Shown piece by piece: positions 7,977-16,172 of a stretch of 64,000 nucleotides of DNA (the stretch's first letter is position 1; each line of letters begins with the position of its first letter). Where the stretch lies: assembly GCA_001296005.1 (NCBI GenBank), contig LJHR01000011.1, positions 62,001-126,000 of the forward strand, in the 5' to 3' direction. The position numbers were made by a program, and so were the translations under genes. The notes below the pieces were generated by a model. The model was not told the DNA's origin. It saw only the letters and a list, made by a program, of their open reading frames with translations, and made no database searches. This DNA is from an alpha proteobacterium AAP38 (GTDB lineage: Bacteria; Pseudomonadota; Alphaproteobacteria; Azospirillales; Azospirillaceae).

Positions 7977-8651
7977 ATGCGTTTGATACTGATCGATCAC
8001 GAAGCCGCGTTCGTTACCCGTGTCCGCCAGCTGGCGCGCCGCGCCGGGGTTATCGACCCTGTTGATGAAGTCGCCGATCTGGCCGATCTGGCGCAGGTAG
8101 CCCAGGCAAACCCGAAGGCGTCGATCGTCGGTATGGTCTCCACCACGATGGCGGTGCGTGGCGCCATCAAGGAATTTGTGCAGCGCTGCCCGAACGTGCC
8201 GCTGATCGCGGTGGGCGGGAATGACCCTGACCGCATGCGTGCCGCGCTGGGCGAAGGGGCGCGTGCCTATATTCGCCGCAGCGATGTCGGCGATGAGTTG
8301 TTGAGCGCGCTGGAAGTGGTGCGCGACGGTGGCGTGTTCGTGCCGCCGGTTGTCGCCATGCGCCCGGGTGGGGAGCCGTTGATGACGGTGGCCGGTCCCG
8401 TGCCTGCCGGCTTCTTCCGCGAAGATGCGGGCAAGCAGCTGACCCCGCGTCAGCGTGAGATTCTGTCGATGATCCGCGCCGGTCGCAACAATCAGGAAAT
8501 TTCCGAGGCACTGGATCTTACCGTCGGGACCGTGAAGATTCACATCACGGCCATCTTCAAGGCGCTGGGCGTGCGTAACCGCACCCAGGCCATGGTTGCC
8601 GCGGATTGGCTGGACCTGCCGGTGGTGGAAGCGGTTGTTACCAGCGCCTGA
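7977..8651 (+). CDS. LuxR-family regulator with degenerate receiver-like domain
   Basis: A 224-residue protein. The C-terminal LuxR helix-turn-helix is intact (LTPRQREILSMIRAGRNNQEISEALDLTVGTVKIHI, near residues 155-205). The N-terminal part has receiver-like spacing (MRLILIDHEAAFVTRVRQLA, VPLIAVGG, GARAYIRRSDVGDELLSAL). The strand that should carry the phosphoacceptor Asp reads ASIVGMVSTT instead, and the usual Lys is Arg. It is therefore unlikely to be controlled by phosphorylation. It resembles the regulator at 6713 in length and in a shared HTH tail (NRTQA), suggesting divergent paralogues. A clean promoter and a strong terminator make it a single-gene unit. Confidence 0.78.
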   Translation: MRLILIDHEAAFVTRVRQLARRAGVIDPVDEVADLADLAQVAQANPKASIVGMVSTTMAVRGAIKEFVQRCPNVPLIAVGGNDPDRMRAALGEGARAYIRRSDVGDELLSALEVVRDGGVFVPPVVAMRPGGEPLMTVAGPVPAGFFREDAGKQLTPRQREILSMIRAGRNNQEISEALDLTVGTVKIHITAIFKALGVRNRTQAMVAADWLDLPVVEAVVTSA

Positions 8652-8676
8652 TCCTGGTCGGCGGTGGACAGGGATG

Positions 8677-8706
8677 GGGGCGGCCAAGGGCCGCCCCTTT
8701 GCTTTT
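8677..8706 (+). terminator. Intrinsic terminator
   Basis: A nine-base perfect stem (GGGGCGGCC 8677-8685, GGCCGCCCC 8689-8697) with a three-base loop, followed by TTTGCTTTTT. Confidence 0.85.
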
Positions 8707-8877
8707 TGCCCCGCAATTGCCAGAAAGCAGCGTATTGTATCGGCGTTCGCACCGCTTGTTTCGCCCCTTCCGGGCGTGCAAGGGGGACGATGCGGGGGCA
8801 GCTGCCTTGACCGGGAACGGGGGGTCTGCTATCGCCGCCCTTTATTTATTCGTTCGGCAAGCGGCCGAGGGTGATGC

Positions 8878-9546
8878 ATGTCCGATATCTTTCGCGAAGT
8901 TGACGAGGATCTGCGCCGCGACCAGATCATGACGTTCTGGAAGCGGTATGGCGGTTTCGTCATCGCGGCTGCCGTTCTGGTGGTGGCGGCCACGGCTGGC
9001 AATGTCGGCTGGAAGCATTGGCGCACCACCCGGATGGAGGAGCGTACCGCTGTCCTGTCCGAAGCGCTGGCCAAGCTGCGCCCTGCCGATGAGAACAGCC
9101 AGCCCGACCTGAAGGCCGCAGCCGACGCGCTGTCCGCCGTTGGCGCCAAGCTGGGTGACGGCCATGCCGATATAGCCCGCCTGTATGAGGCCGGCCTGCG
9201 TGCCCGTGAAGGCGAGCGTGACAAGGCCATCGCCCTTTACGATCAGGTGGCCGGTACTGCTGGCACCGATCCGATGCTGCGCGATCTGGCCACGCTCCTG
9301 TCGGTGCAATTGCAGCTGGATACCGGCGATGCCGCCGCCCTGCGCACCCGTCTGGCTCCGCTGCTGAAGGCCGGCAATGCCTGGAAGGCGGCGGCGACGG
9401 AGGCATCGGGCCTGCTGGCTGCCCGCGCCGGCGACAATGCCGGGGCCGCCTCCCTGTTCAAGGAACTGTCGGAAGACAGCACCGCTCCGCAGGCGCTGCG
9501 CGCCCGTGCCACCGAACTGGCCGCGCTGTACGCGGCGACGAAATAA
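8878..9546 (+). CDS. YfgM-like membrane-anchored TPR protein
   Basis: A 222-residue protein with a short cytoplasmic N-terminus (MSDIFREVDEDLRRDQIMTFWKRYG). One membrane segment at about residues 26-43 (FVIAAAVLVVAATAGNVGW) is followed by an Ala/Leu-rich helical periplasmic part typical of the tetratricopeptide-like UPF0070/YfgM family. In E. coli YfgM sits next to bamB and der, works as a periplasmic chaperone partner of the Sec translocon, and has the same topology. The identical gene order here (this gene, bamB, der) supports the assignment more than sequence identity does, since these proteins diverge quickly. Confidence 0.78.
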   Translation: MSDIFREVDEDLRRDQIMTFWKRYGGFVIAAAVLVVAATAGNVGWKHWRTTRMEERTAVLSEALAKLRPADENSQPDLKAAADALSAVGAKLGDGHADIARLYEAGLRAREGERDKAIALYDQVAGTAGTDPMLRDLATLLSVQLQLDTGDAAALRTRLAPLLKAGNAWKAAATEASGLLAARAGDNAGAASLFKELSEDSTAPQALRARATELAALYAATK

Positions 9547-9565
9547 GTCCGGGATCAAGGAAAAG

Positions 9566-10966
9566 ATGGCTGACATCACCCGTTCCGCTACCGCCGTCGC
9601 CGCCCGCCGTTCAGGCGTTGCCCCGACCCGGACCCGTTACCGCACCGCTGCCCGTATGGCGGCACCGTTGCTGGCCTGCCTGCTGCTGTCCGGCTGCGGC
9701 ATCACCGACTGGTTCTCCGGCGATGATGATGGGCCCAAGCTGGGCGGCAACCGCATCTCGGTGCTGCAGCTTCAGCAGCAGCTGGAGGTCGATCCGCAGG
9801 TTTCGGCCGCGGAAGTGACCCTGCCCGAAGCCGTGATAAATGCCGACTGGGCACAGGCCGGTAGCAATCCGGCCCATAATCCCGGCCATGTCGCGCTGGG
9901 CCGCAACCTGTCCAAGGCGTGGAGCGCATCGGTTTCTGGCTCCGACAGCAGCGTGCGCCTGCTGGCCGGACCGGTGATCGCCGGTGGTCGTCTGTTCGTG
10001 CTGGACACCGACTATGATCTGCATGCCTTTGACGCCAAGTCGGGCAAGCGCATCTGGAAGCGCAACATCCTGCGCGAGAAGCAGGAGGGTGAGGCCTTTG
10101 GCGGCGGCGTCGCGGTGCATGACAACCGCGTCTATGCCACCAACGGCTATGGCGAGGCCGTGGCCGTGGATTATGACAGCGGCGATATTGTCTGGCGCCG
10201 CCGCATCGCCGGCCCGATTCGCTCCGCCCCCACGGTTCTGGATGGCCGCGTCTTCGTGTCCACCGTCGATAATCAGATGATCACCCTGTCGGCGGAAAAC
10301 GGTTCGCTGCAATGGTACCACACCGGCTTCCTGGAGCCTGCCGCCCTGCTGGGTGGTTCGGCACCGGCGGTGGAAGGGGATACGGCCATCGTTCCCTATT
10401 CCTCGGGCGAGCTGTTTGCGTTGCGCGTCGAGAATGGCCGTCAGTCCTGGCAGGACAGTCTGGCGTCGGTGCGCCGGGGTGAGAATCTGACGGGTCTGGC
10501 CGATATCCGTGGCCTGCCCGTAATCGCCGACGGCATCGCCTATGCGATCAGCCATTCCGGGCGCATGGCTGCCGTGGATATCCGTTCTGGTCAGCGTGTC
10601 TGGGAACAGGATATCGGCGGCATCACCACGCCGGCCATTATCGGCGACTGGATTTTCGTGACCACCAATGACGGTCAGGTCGTTGCCCTGACCCGTAAGG
10701 ATGGCCGCGTGCGCTGGATCACCCAGCTGCAGCAGTGGGAGGATGAGGAGGACAAGGAAGATCCCGTTCTCTGGACCGGTCCCATTGCTGCCGGTGGCCG
10801 CCTGCTGCTGACCAACAATCAGGGCGAACTGGTCGAGATCGCGGTTGCCGACGGCAAGGTGATCAAAAAGACCAGTCTGCCCGCCTCCACCCTGCAGGCC
10901 CCTGTTGTGGCCGGCGAAACCCTGTATCTTTTGACGGAAGATGGCGATCTGGTCGCCTATCGGTAA
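9566..10966 (+). CDS. bamB: Outer membrane assembly lipoprotein BamB
   Basis: A 466-residue lipoprotein of the BAM complex, which inserts beta-barrel proteins into the outer membrane. The signal peptide ends in the lipobox LLLSGC with Cys at about residue 38. The rest is an eight-bladed PQQ-type beta-propeller, visible as recurring blade motifs such as FDAKSGKRIWKRNI, VDYDSGDIVWRR, LSAENGSLQWYH, VDIRSGQRVWEQD and LTRKDGRVRWITQL. The ATG at 9566 is chosen over the longer frame because the signal peptide follows it and AAGGAAAAG precedes it. The upstream part of the frame overlaps the preceding gene. Confidence 0.92.
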   Translation: MADITRSATAVAARRSGVAPTRTRYRTAARMAAPLLACLLLSGCGITDWFSGDDDGPKLGGNRISVLQLQQQLEVDPQVSAAEVTLPEAVINADWAQAGSNPAHNPGHVALGRNLSKAWSASVSGSDSSVRLLAGPVIAGGRLFVLDTDYDLHAFDAKSGKRIWKRNILREKQEGEAFGGGVAVHDNRVYATNGYGEAVAVDYDSGDIVWRRRIAGPIRSAPTVLDGRVFVSTVDNQMITLSAENGSLQWYHTGFLEPAALLGGSAPAVEGDTAIVPYSSGELFALRVENGRQSWQDSLASVRRGENLTGLADIRGLPVIADGIAYAISHSGRMAAVDIRSGQRVWEQDIGGITTPAIIGDWIFVTTNDGQVVALTRKDGRVRWITQLQQWEDEEDKEDPVLWTGPIAAGGRLLLTNNQGELVEIAVADGKVIKKTSLPASTLQAPVVAGETLYLLTEDGDLVAYR

Positions 10967-10978
10967 ACGGAGTTTAGA

Positions 10979-12385
10979 GTGATAAAGGCCACGCACCGGC
11001 TGACGGTCGCCATCATCGGGCGGCCGAATGTCGGCAAGTCCACCCTGTTCAACCGGCTGGTCGGCAAGAAGATCGCCCTGGTTGACGATCAGCCCGGCGT
11101 GACGCGCGACTGGCGCGCCGCCGATGGGCGCGTGGGGGGCTTGGAATTCACCGTGGTCGACACGGCCGGTCTGGAAGACGTCTTTGATGACAGTCTGGAG
11201 GCGCGTATGCGCCGCCAGACGGAGCGGGCGGTGGAACGGGCCGACGTAGCCCTGTTCCTGATTGATGCGCGCGCCGGTGTCACGGCCATGGACAAGCATT
11301 TCGGCGCCTGGCTGCGCAAGGCCGGCAAGCCCACTATCCTGATCGCCAACAAGTGCGAGGGGGCTGCCAGCCGTCCCGGACTTATCGAGGCGTTCGAGCT
11401 GGGCCTGGGTGAGCCGGTGCCGCTGTCGGCAGAACATGGCGAGGGCATGGCCGATCTGGTCACGGCCCTGGAACCCTTCATGCCGAAGGACGATCCGGAG
11501 GATGATGAGGCGTTCGACGTGGACGCCGCCGAGGCCGAGGTTCGTGAGGAGGGGGAGACCGCCGCCGAGGATGAACCCAAGGCCCTGCAGCTGGCCATCG
11601 TGGGCCGCCCGAACGTGGGCAAATCCACCCTGCTGAACGCTCTGGTTCAGGAAGAACGCGTGCTGACCGGCCCCGAAGCCGGCATGACGCGCGACGCCAT
11701 TGCGGTAGAATGGGAATGGCGGGGCCGCCCCATCCGTCTGGTCGATACCGCCGGTCTGCGCAAGCGGGCGCGGGTGGATGAGAAGCTGGAGAAGATGGCC
11801 AACCAGGATACGCTTCGCGTTATCCGCATGGCCCATGTCGTGGTGCTGCTGCTGGATGCCGACGGTATCCTGGACAAGCAGGACCTGACCATCGCCCGGC
11901 TGGTGATCGAGGAAGGCCGCGCCCTGGTCATCGCGTTGAACAAGTGGGATGCGGTAGAGGATAAGAACGCCGCCCTGCGCCGTATGTCCGACCGTTTGCA
12001 GACCTCCCTGCCGCAGGTGAAGGGCATTCCGACGGTGGCCATCTCGGCCCTGAAGGGCCAGAAGCTGACCGATCTGCTGGATGCGGTTGTCACCACCTAT
12101 GGCGTCTGGAACCGGCGTATCCCCACCTCTCAGCTGAACCGCTGGCTGGCCGACATGACGGACAGCCATCCGCCGCCGCTGGTCGATGGTCGCCGCCTGA
12201 AAATCCGCTACATGACCCAGGTGAAAAGCCGTCCGCCGACCTTTGCGTTGTTCGTCAGCAAGCCGGTGGACCTGCCCGAACATTACTCGCGCTATCTGGT
12301 CAATGGCATGCGCGAGCATCTGGACCTGCCGGGCGTTCCCATCCGTCTGCTGCTGCGTAAAGGCAGCACCAATCCTTTTGATTGA
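10979..12385 (+). CDS. der: Ribosome-biogenesis GTPase Der (EngA)
   Basis: A 468-residue double-GTPase needed for 50S subunit maturation. Two tandem G domains each have a P-loop ([12 protein letters not shown] near residue 12 and [12 protein letters not shown] near residue 210), a DTAGL G3 motif, and an NKxx/NKWD G4 motif ([14 protein letters not shown]). The KH-like C-terminal domain ([31 protein letters not shown]) closes the protein. The acidic linker ([23 protein letters not shown]) is longer and more acidic than in E. coli. The start codon is GTG at 10979 with GGAG at 10969-10972. It follows bamB after 12 bases, so the two are co-transcribed. Confidence 0.95.
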   Translation: MIKATHRLTVAIIGRPNVGKSTLFNRLVGKKIALVDDQPGVTRDWRAADGRVGGLEFTVVDTAGLEDVFDDSLEARMRRQTERAVERADVALFLIDARAGVTAMDKHFGAWLRKAGKPTILIANKCEGAASRPGLIEAFELGLGEPVPLSAEHGEGMADLVTALEPFMPKDDPEDDEAFDVDAAEAEVREEGETAAEDEPKALQLAIVGRPNVGKSTLLNALVQEERVLTGPEAGMTRDAIAVEWEWRGRPIRLVDTAGLRKRARVDEKLEKMANQDTLRVIRMAHVVVLLLDADGILDKQDLTIARLVIEEGRALVIALNKWDAVEDKNAALRRMSDRLQTSLPQVKGIPTVAISALKGQKLTDLLDAVVTTYGVWNRRIPTSQLNRWLADMTDSHPPPLVDGRRLKIRYMTQVKSRPPTFALFVSKPVDLPEHYSRYLVNGMREHLDLPGVPIRLLLRKGSTNPFD

Positions 12386-12414
12386 TCGCTGACCTAACTG
12401 CGCTGTTGCCAAAC

Positions 12415-12454
12415 GCCCCCTGTCCATTAGACTAAGACTAAATGGATAGGGGGC
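12415..12454 (+). promoter_or_regulatory. Long hairpin covering the Shine-Dalgarno of the next gene
   Basis: A 14-bp stem with one G-T pair (12415-12428 with 12441-12454) and a 12-base loop ends 7 bases before the ATG at 12462. Its 3' arm contains AGGGGG, the only good ribosome binding site for that gene. It could act as a der terminator (stem then CTTTC, a weak T-tract) or as a translation-controlling structure. Confidence 0.55.
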
Positions 12455-12461
12455 TTTCAGC

Positions 12462-13667
12462 ATGATTTTCGGGGTCAACTTCTGGAACAAGAAGAAGACC
12501 TTTGAGGTTTTCCTGAAGAAGGACGACCGCTGGCAGCTTCATGTTCTGTGCGAGGAAGAACCGGAAGCCATCAATGAGGCGCAACTGCTGCTGCGCCTGA
12601 ACAAGACGACCCATGTGAAGGTCGTCCGGCACCGGGCACTTTCCAGCTCCGCCGCGTCGGAGATGGTGGTGTATGAGGCGACGGCCAATCCGCCCAAGGA
12701 AAAGCCCATTGTCGTGTCCACCCCGGTCGGTGAACTGGCCGTCTGCAAGGTGGTGGATGATCTCTATACGGCGGATGCGCGGCGCACCATCGGGCAGGTG
12801 ATGCGCGACTACATGCAGCGCTCCAATATCTGCACGACGGAGCTGCTGCACAGTTTCAGCCATATCCGCAAATTGCAGGATGCGCAGGGCCTGGTGAATG
12901 CCGGTATGCACCGGGTGGGGGCGGCACAGGCGGCGGCCATGAATGTGCCCGTGAAGGAACGGATGACATTGCTGGACGGGTTGCTGACGCAGTGCCAGCA
13001 GAAAGCCCGCAATTTCGCCGCTGAACGTGGCAATTACCCGGAATTCAAGGGCCAGGATCTGGCCGGTCTGTCCACCATCATCCAGCAGAAGGTGGGGCTG
13101 GAGCAGCATGATTATGTGCTGAATTCGCTGCTCAGCGTCTGGCTGTTCGAATTCCGGTCGCTGCTGGCCAAGGTCGATATCCTGGCGCGGTTGGCACAGG
13201 ACAATGTCGAGAACGGTATGGTGCGGCATATCGATGCCATCCTGGCCGACACCATGATCTTTGCCGAGGTGGTGCAGGAACTGTTCGCACCGCAGCCCAA
13301 CCTGGGCACGGCCCTGAAGGTGATGGGATCGGTTGTCCTGTGCCGGAAGGGGATCGCCGATGCGGTGACCAATCCGACCATGAAGATCATCGCCAACCTG
13401 ATCCCCCAGGGTCATCTGCCGCAAACACAGGCTGCCCTGGCCGACCGCCTGCTGCGCGAGATCAATACCGACCGCCCGCTGGATCAGCGCGCGCCGGATC
13501 AGGAAGGTGCGTTGCTGGACGCGCTTGTTCTCTCCCTGACCGGCGATGATGGTACCATCCTGGGGGGAGAGCGGACGCATCAATCCGTGGAACGCCGTCG
13601 TCTGCGCCAGCGGCAGGAGATGTTGCGGGCCCAGGGGCTGCACAGCGTGGCGGATAATCTGCGCTGA
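12462..13667 (+). CDS. Conserved-looking protein of unknown function
   Basis: A 401-residue soluble protein with no signal peptide or membrane segment. It begins MIFGVNFWNKKKTFEVFLKKDDRW. An N-terminal region of about 110 residues looks alpha/beta (WQLHVLCEEEPEAINEAQLLL). It is followed by a long, mainly helical part (TIGQVMRDYMQRSNICTTELLHSFSHIRKL, LLDGLLTQCQQKARNFAAERGNYPEFKGQDL, LLSVWLFEFRSLLAKVDILARL). The C-terminus is basic (HQSVERRRLRQRQEMLRAQ). I do not recognise a family or catalytic motif. The translation start is fixed by AGGGGG eight bases upstream, although that site is inside a hairpin. Codon use matches the neighbours. Confidence 0.72.
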   Translation: MIFGVNFWNKKKTFEVFLKKDDRWQLHVLCEEEPEAINEAQLLLRLNKTTHVKVVRHRALSSSAASEMVVYEATANPPKEKPIVVSTPVGELAVCKVVDDLYTADARRTIGQVMRDYMQRSNICTTELLHSFSHIRKLQDAQGLVNAGMHRVGAAQAAAMNVPVKERMTLLDGLLTQCQQKARNFAAERGNYPEFKGQDLAGLSTIIQQKVGLEQHDYVLNSLLSVWLFEFRSLLAKVDILARLAQDNVENGMVRHIDAILADTMIFAEVVQELFAPQPNLGTALKVMGSVVLCRKGIADAVTNPTMKIIANLIPQGHLPQTQAALADRLLREINTDRPLDQRAPDQEGALLDALVLSLTGDDGTILGGERTHQSVERRRLRQRQEMLRAQGLHSVADNLR

Positions 13668-13775
13668 TTGCGCCCCTGTTCGCGCGATAAACTACAAGAT
13701 TCAACCTTCCGTTGGTTGTGCCTGGCTTTATGAAGGCTTTACCCTTGCGCATCTGCCGTGGAAGGTTGCCGCCGC

Positions 13776-15029
13776 ATGAAGCGCCATTCGCCCCCGCCCA
13801 CCCGTTATCCCGGTGTGCCCGCCACCCCCGGCAAACAGGCGGCGCCCGGCCCGATACAGGCCAAGGCCGCGCCGACTGTGACGCGCCTGACCGCGCCACC
13901 ACCACCGGCACCCAAGAAGCCCGCCGCACCAGCGCCGGCGCCGGTCCGTCTGACCGCACCGCCTCCGCCCCCACCGGGGGGCAAACATGTGGCCCAGGCC
14001 TACAAGGTGCTGCCGCCGGAAAAGCTGTGGCGAACGGCACCTTGGTTCAAACCCTGGTTTGCCAGCTATCCATATGCCGTGGTCGGCGATAGCAATTTGA
14101 GTGCGCAGGACCACCGCGACGGCGTGAACACCGAAGACGGGTATCTGGCCGACGGCAATACGGCCCGGGCCAATATTGTGCAGCGACCGGCCCTGCGCAG
14201 CAGCCTGCGCGTCTCCGACGATTACAATATGGCGATCGAGGATACCGACCTGCGCGGACGCCAGCCAAAAAGCTTCTTCGCCACGGACAAGGTGATCAAC
14301 GCGTCCAACCGGGCGCTGCAAAATGTCCGGTCACCGATCCAACTGGTCAAGTCGGGCGGGGCGATCACTATTGTCGGCTGGTGGGGTGGCCGCTGGCGGC
14401 TTCACGAGGTCCGGCCGAGTTTTACCAATAATCACGGGGGGCAGAATATCGACCCGGACAATCTGCCACAGAACTGCAACGACATGGCCAGCACGGTTTC
14501 AAGGGTTTTCCTGGGGTTATCGCCGCAGGCGCAATCTGCCAACGTCCTGAAGGAGATAAGGGGCAAACGGCCTAATCAGGACATTACCGAGGATGACCTG
14601 CAAGCCTATGCCGGGTTGACGCAAAGCGATGGCATTCGGCGCCGGGGTGCCAACAAGTTCGCGGCCCCCAGGATCGGTGAAGCCTATATGATTGCTTCCA
14701 TAACCAATGCCGAAGACCTGGCGACACAGGCATTGGCGGAAAACGATATGGACCGTGTTGATCAGATCGGCAACCGCACCCGCTGGCGTGACTATGGCAG
14801 CGGTCAGGACCGGGACATGCGCTGGCCCTATCACTTTGCTGGTGTCATCGCGGTCAGCGGCAATGACCGGATGACCCTGGAAAATTACGCCCGTGGTGAC
14901 AACCGTCAGGCACAGCCCGATCCGCGCTGGTTCTTCCAGATGTATGGCAACAAGCCGGGCCAGAGTTTCCACGAGGCGACGCAAGGGCAAGACTATGTCA
15001 ATCCCCTGACCGTGGTCATCCGCGGCTGA
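13776..15029 (+). CDS. Pro-rich-leader protein resembling eCIS/polymorphic effector domains
   Basis: A 417-residue protein. Residues 1-75 are a disordered Pro/Ala/Lys leader with PIQAKAAPTVTRLTAPPPP and a second RLTAPPPPPP copy. The remainder is a globular domain with QNCNDMAST, IGEAYMIASI, WPYHFAGVIAVSGNDRMTLENYARGDN and RWFFQMYGNKPGQSFHEATQG blocks. Such blocks occur, from memory, in C-terminal domains of DUF4157-type cargo proteins of extracellular contractile injection systems. The Cys in NCND and His in YHFAG could be a papain-like catalytic pair. The ATG at 13776 has GGAAGG upstream; a GTG at 13758 is possible. No injection-system structural gene is in the window. Function is inference. 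Confidence 0.6.
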   Translation: MKRHSPPPTRYPGVPATPGKQAAPGPIQAKAAPTVTRLTAPPPPAPKKPAAPAPAPVRLTAPPPPPPGGKHVAQAYKVLPPEKLWRTAPWFKPWFASYPYAVVGDSNLSAQDHRDGVNTEDGYLADGNTARANIVQRPALRSSLRVSDDYNMAIEDTDLRGRQPKSFFATDKVINASNRALQNVRSPIQLVKSGGAITIVGWWGGRWRLHEVRPSFTNNHGGQNIDPDNLPQNCNDMASTVSRVFLGLSPQAQSANVLKEIRGKRPNQDITEDDLQAYAGLTQSDGIRRRGANKFAAPRIGEAYMIASITNAEDLATQALAENDMDRVDQIGNRTRWRDYGSGQDRDMRWPYHFAGVIAVSGNDRMTLENYARGDNRQAQPDPRWFFQMYGNKPGQSFHEATQGQDYVNPLTVVIRG

Positions 15030-15036
15030 TCTCGGG

Positions 15037-15351
15037 TCAGCCCTCGCGCCGGCGGTAATCCTGCAGGCGGGTCACGCGCAACGCCTGCACGCCATGGCGG
15101 TCGATCATTTCCTGCCAGGAGGCGAATTCCTCTGACGACAGGTCATAGCGCTTGCACGCATCCTCGACCGTCAACAACCCGGCGCGTACCCCGGCGACAA
15201 CCTCTGCCTTGCGGCGCATCACCCAGCGGCGGGTGTCGGGCGGCGGCAGATCGTCCAGCGTCAAGGGACCGCTGCCATGCTGAATGCCGGCGGCATCCAG
15301 ATCCGTCTCCGCCCGCAGGCGGCTGGTAGCGGCATTATTCAAGGGCTTCAT
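15037..15351 (-). CDS. sciP: CtrA inhibitor SciP (DUF1153)
   Basis: A 104-residue helix-turn-helix protein of the DUF1153 family, carrying the conserved core LPPPDTRRWVMRRKAEVVAGVRAGLLTVEDACKRYDLSSEEFASWQ followed by RVTRLQDYRRRE. In Caulobacter SciP binds the cell-cycle regulator CtrA and limits expression of CtrA-activated genes, many of them flagellar. Its location next to flgD and fliK fits that link. The length is typical. It reads in the same direction as the flagellar genes but is 110 bases away, so it may have its own promoter. Confidence 0.85.
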   Translation of the reverse strand: MKPLNNAATSRLRAETDLDAAGIQHGSGPLTLDDLPPPDTRRWVMRRKAEVVAGVRAGLLTVEDACKRYDLSSEEFASWQEMIDRHGVQALRVTRLQDYRRREG

Positions 15352-15461
15352 GGCAAGGAACGCTCCGATACGATCTTCCCCGCCATCGTTAGCGGCACGC
15401 TCTTAACAAAGCGTGAAAGAAGGGCCGGATCACCCGAAAGTATGAGAGCGCATAAGGTCAT

Positions 15462-16139
15462 TCATTGTTTGATCGACAGGACATTGTTCATGGTGATCGG
15501 CAGGGTGCCCAACATCAGGTAAGGTTCACCCGCTGTTAAATCGACACCGGTCACGCGACCAAAGCTCATGACCTGCGGACTCATGTCCTTGCCATCGACC
15601 CCCTTTATTTTAGCCACACCCTTGTAGGTACCATCCTCCAACTGCTTGCCGCTGCTGTCCTTGCCGTCCCAGTTGATGTCCTGGGTACCGGCGAACTTGG
15701 ACAGTTCCAGGGTGCGCAGTACCTTGCCGGTCTTGGCGTCGGTGATCTCGAACACCGCACTGGAGGCGACGCTGTCGGTGGATACGGTCAGGTGAGCCTT
15801 GCCGTCCTGAAGGGAGATACCGTTGGACTGGATTTCCACCGTCTTGCCCATATAGCCCAGTGCCTGATTGGGCTGGCCGTTATTGATGGCGCTGATGACG
15901 CCATCCAGCTTGTCGTTGGTCTTGATCGACTGTTCGACCTGCGAGTACTGAACCAGCTGCTTGGTGAACTCGGCTGTGTCGGTCGGCTGCAACGGATCCT
16001 GGTTCTGAAGCTGCGATGTCAGCAGCGTCAGAAAGGTTTCGTAATTGTCCGACAGATCCCCCAGCGCGGATTTCTCCTTGGTGCCGGAGGTGCCGTTGGC
16101 CGCATTGGCGGCTGTATTCGCGATACCGGAGATGGACAT
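15462..16139 (-). CDS. flgD: Flagellar hook capping protein FlgD
   Basis: A 225-residue hook-assembly scaffold. The N-terminal FlgD signature ALGDLSDNYETFLTLLTSQLQNQDPLQPTDTAEFTKQLVQYSQVEQ lies near residues 25-72. It is followed by the FlgD Ig-like/tudor region (VFEITDAKTGKVLRTLELSKFAGTQDINWDGKDSSGKQLEDGTYKG). It is exported by the flagellar type III system and caps the growing hook. The start at 16139 lies 34 bases after the fliK stop, so the two are translated from one transcript, a common pairing because FliK sets hook length while FlgD drives hook growth. Confidence 0.93.
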   Translation of the reverse strand: MSISGIANTAANAANGTSGTKEKSALGDLSDNYETFLTLLTSQLQNQDPLQPTDTAEFTKQLVQYSQVEQSIKTNDKLDGVISAINNGQPNQALGYMGKTVEIQSNGISLQDGKAHLTVSTDSVASSAVFEITDAKTGKVLRTLELSKFAGTQDINWDGKDSSGKQLEDGTYKGVAKIKGVDGKDMSPQVMSFGRVTGVDLTAGEPYLMLGTLPITMNNVLSIKQ

Positions 16140-16172
16140 CGTCTTGATCCTTCCCGTCAGGGATATGCTGCA

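Noticed and set aside
9611-12490. A 959-codon open frame on the minus strand opposite bamB and der
   Set aside because: It is the antisense shadow of two well-recognised genes in GC-rich DNA. Its translation is Gln/His/Gly/Arg-rich with no family sequence.
15352-15461. A CtrA binding site (TTAA-N7-TTAA) upstream of sciP
   Set aside because: Only single half-sites occur (a TTAG and a TTAA with wrong spacing).
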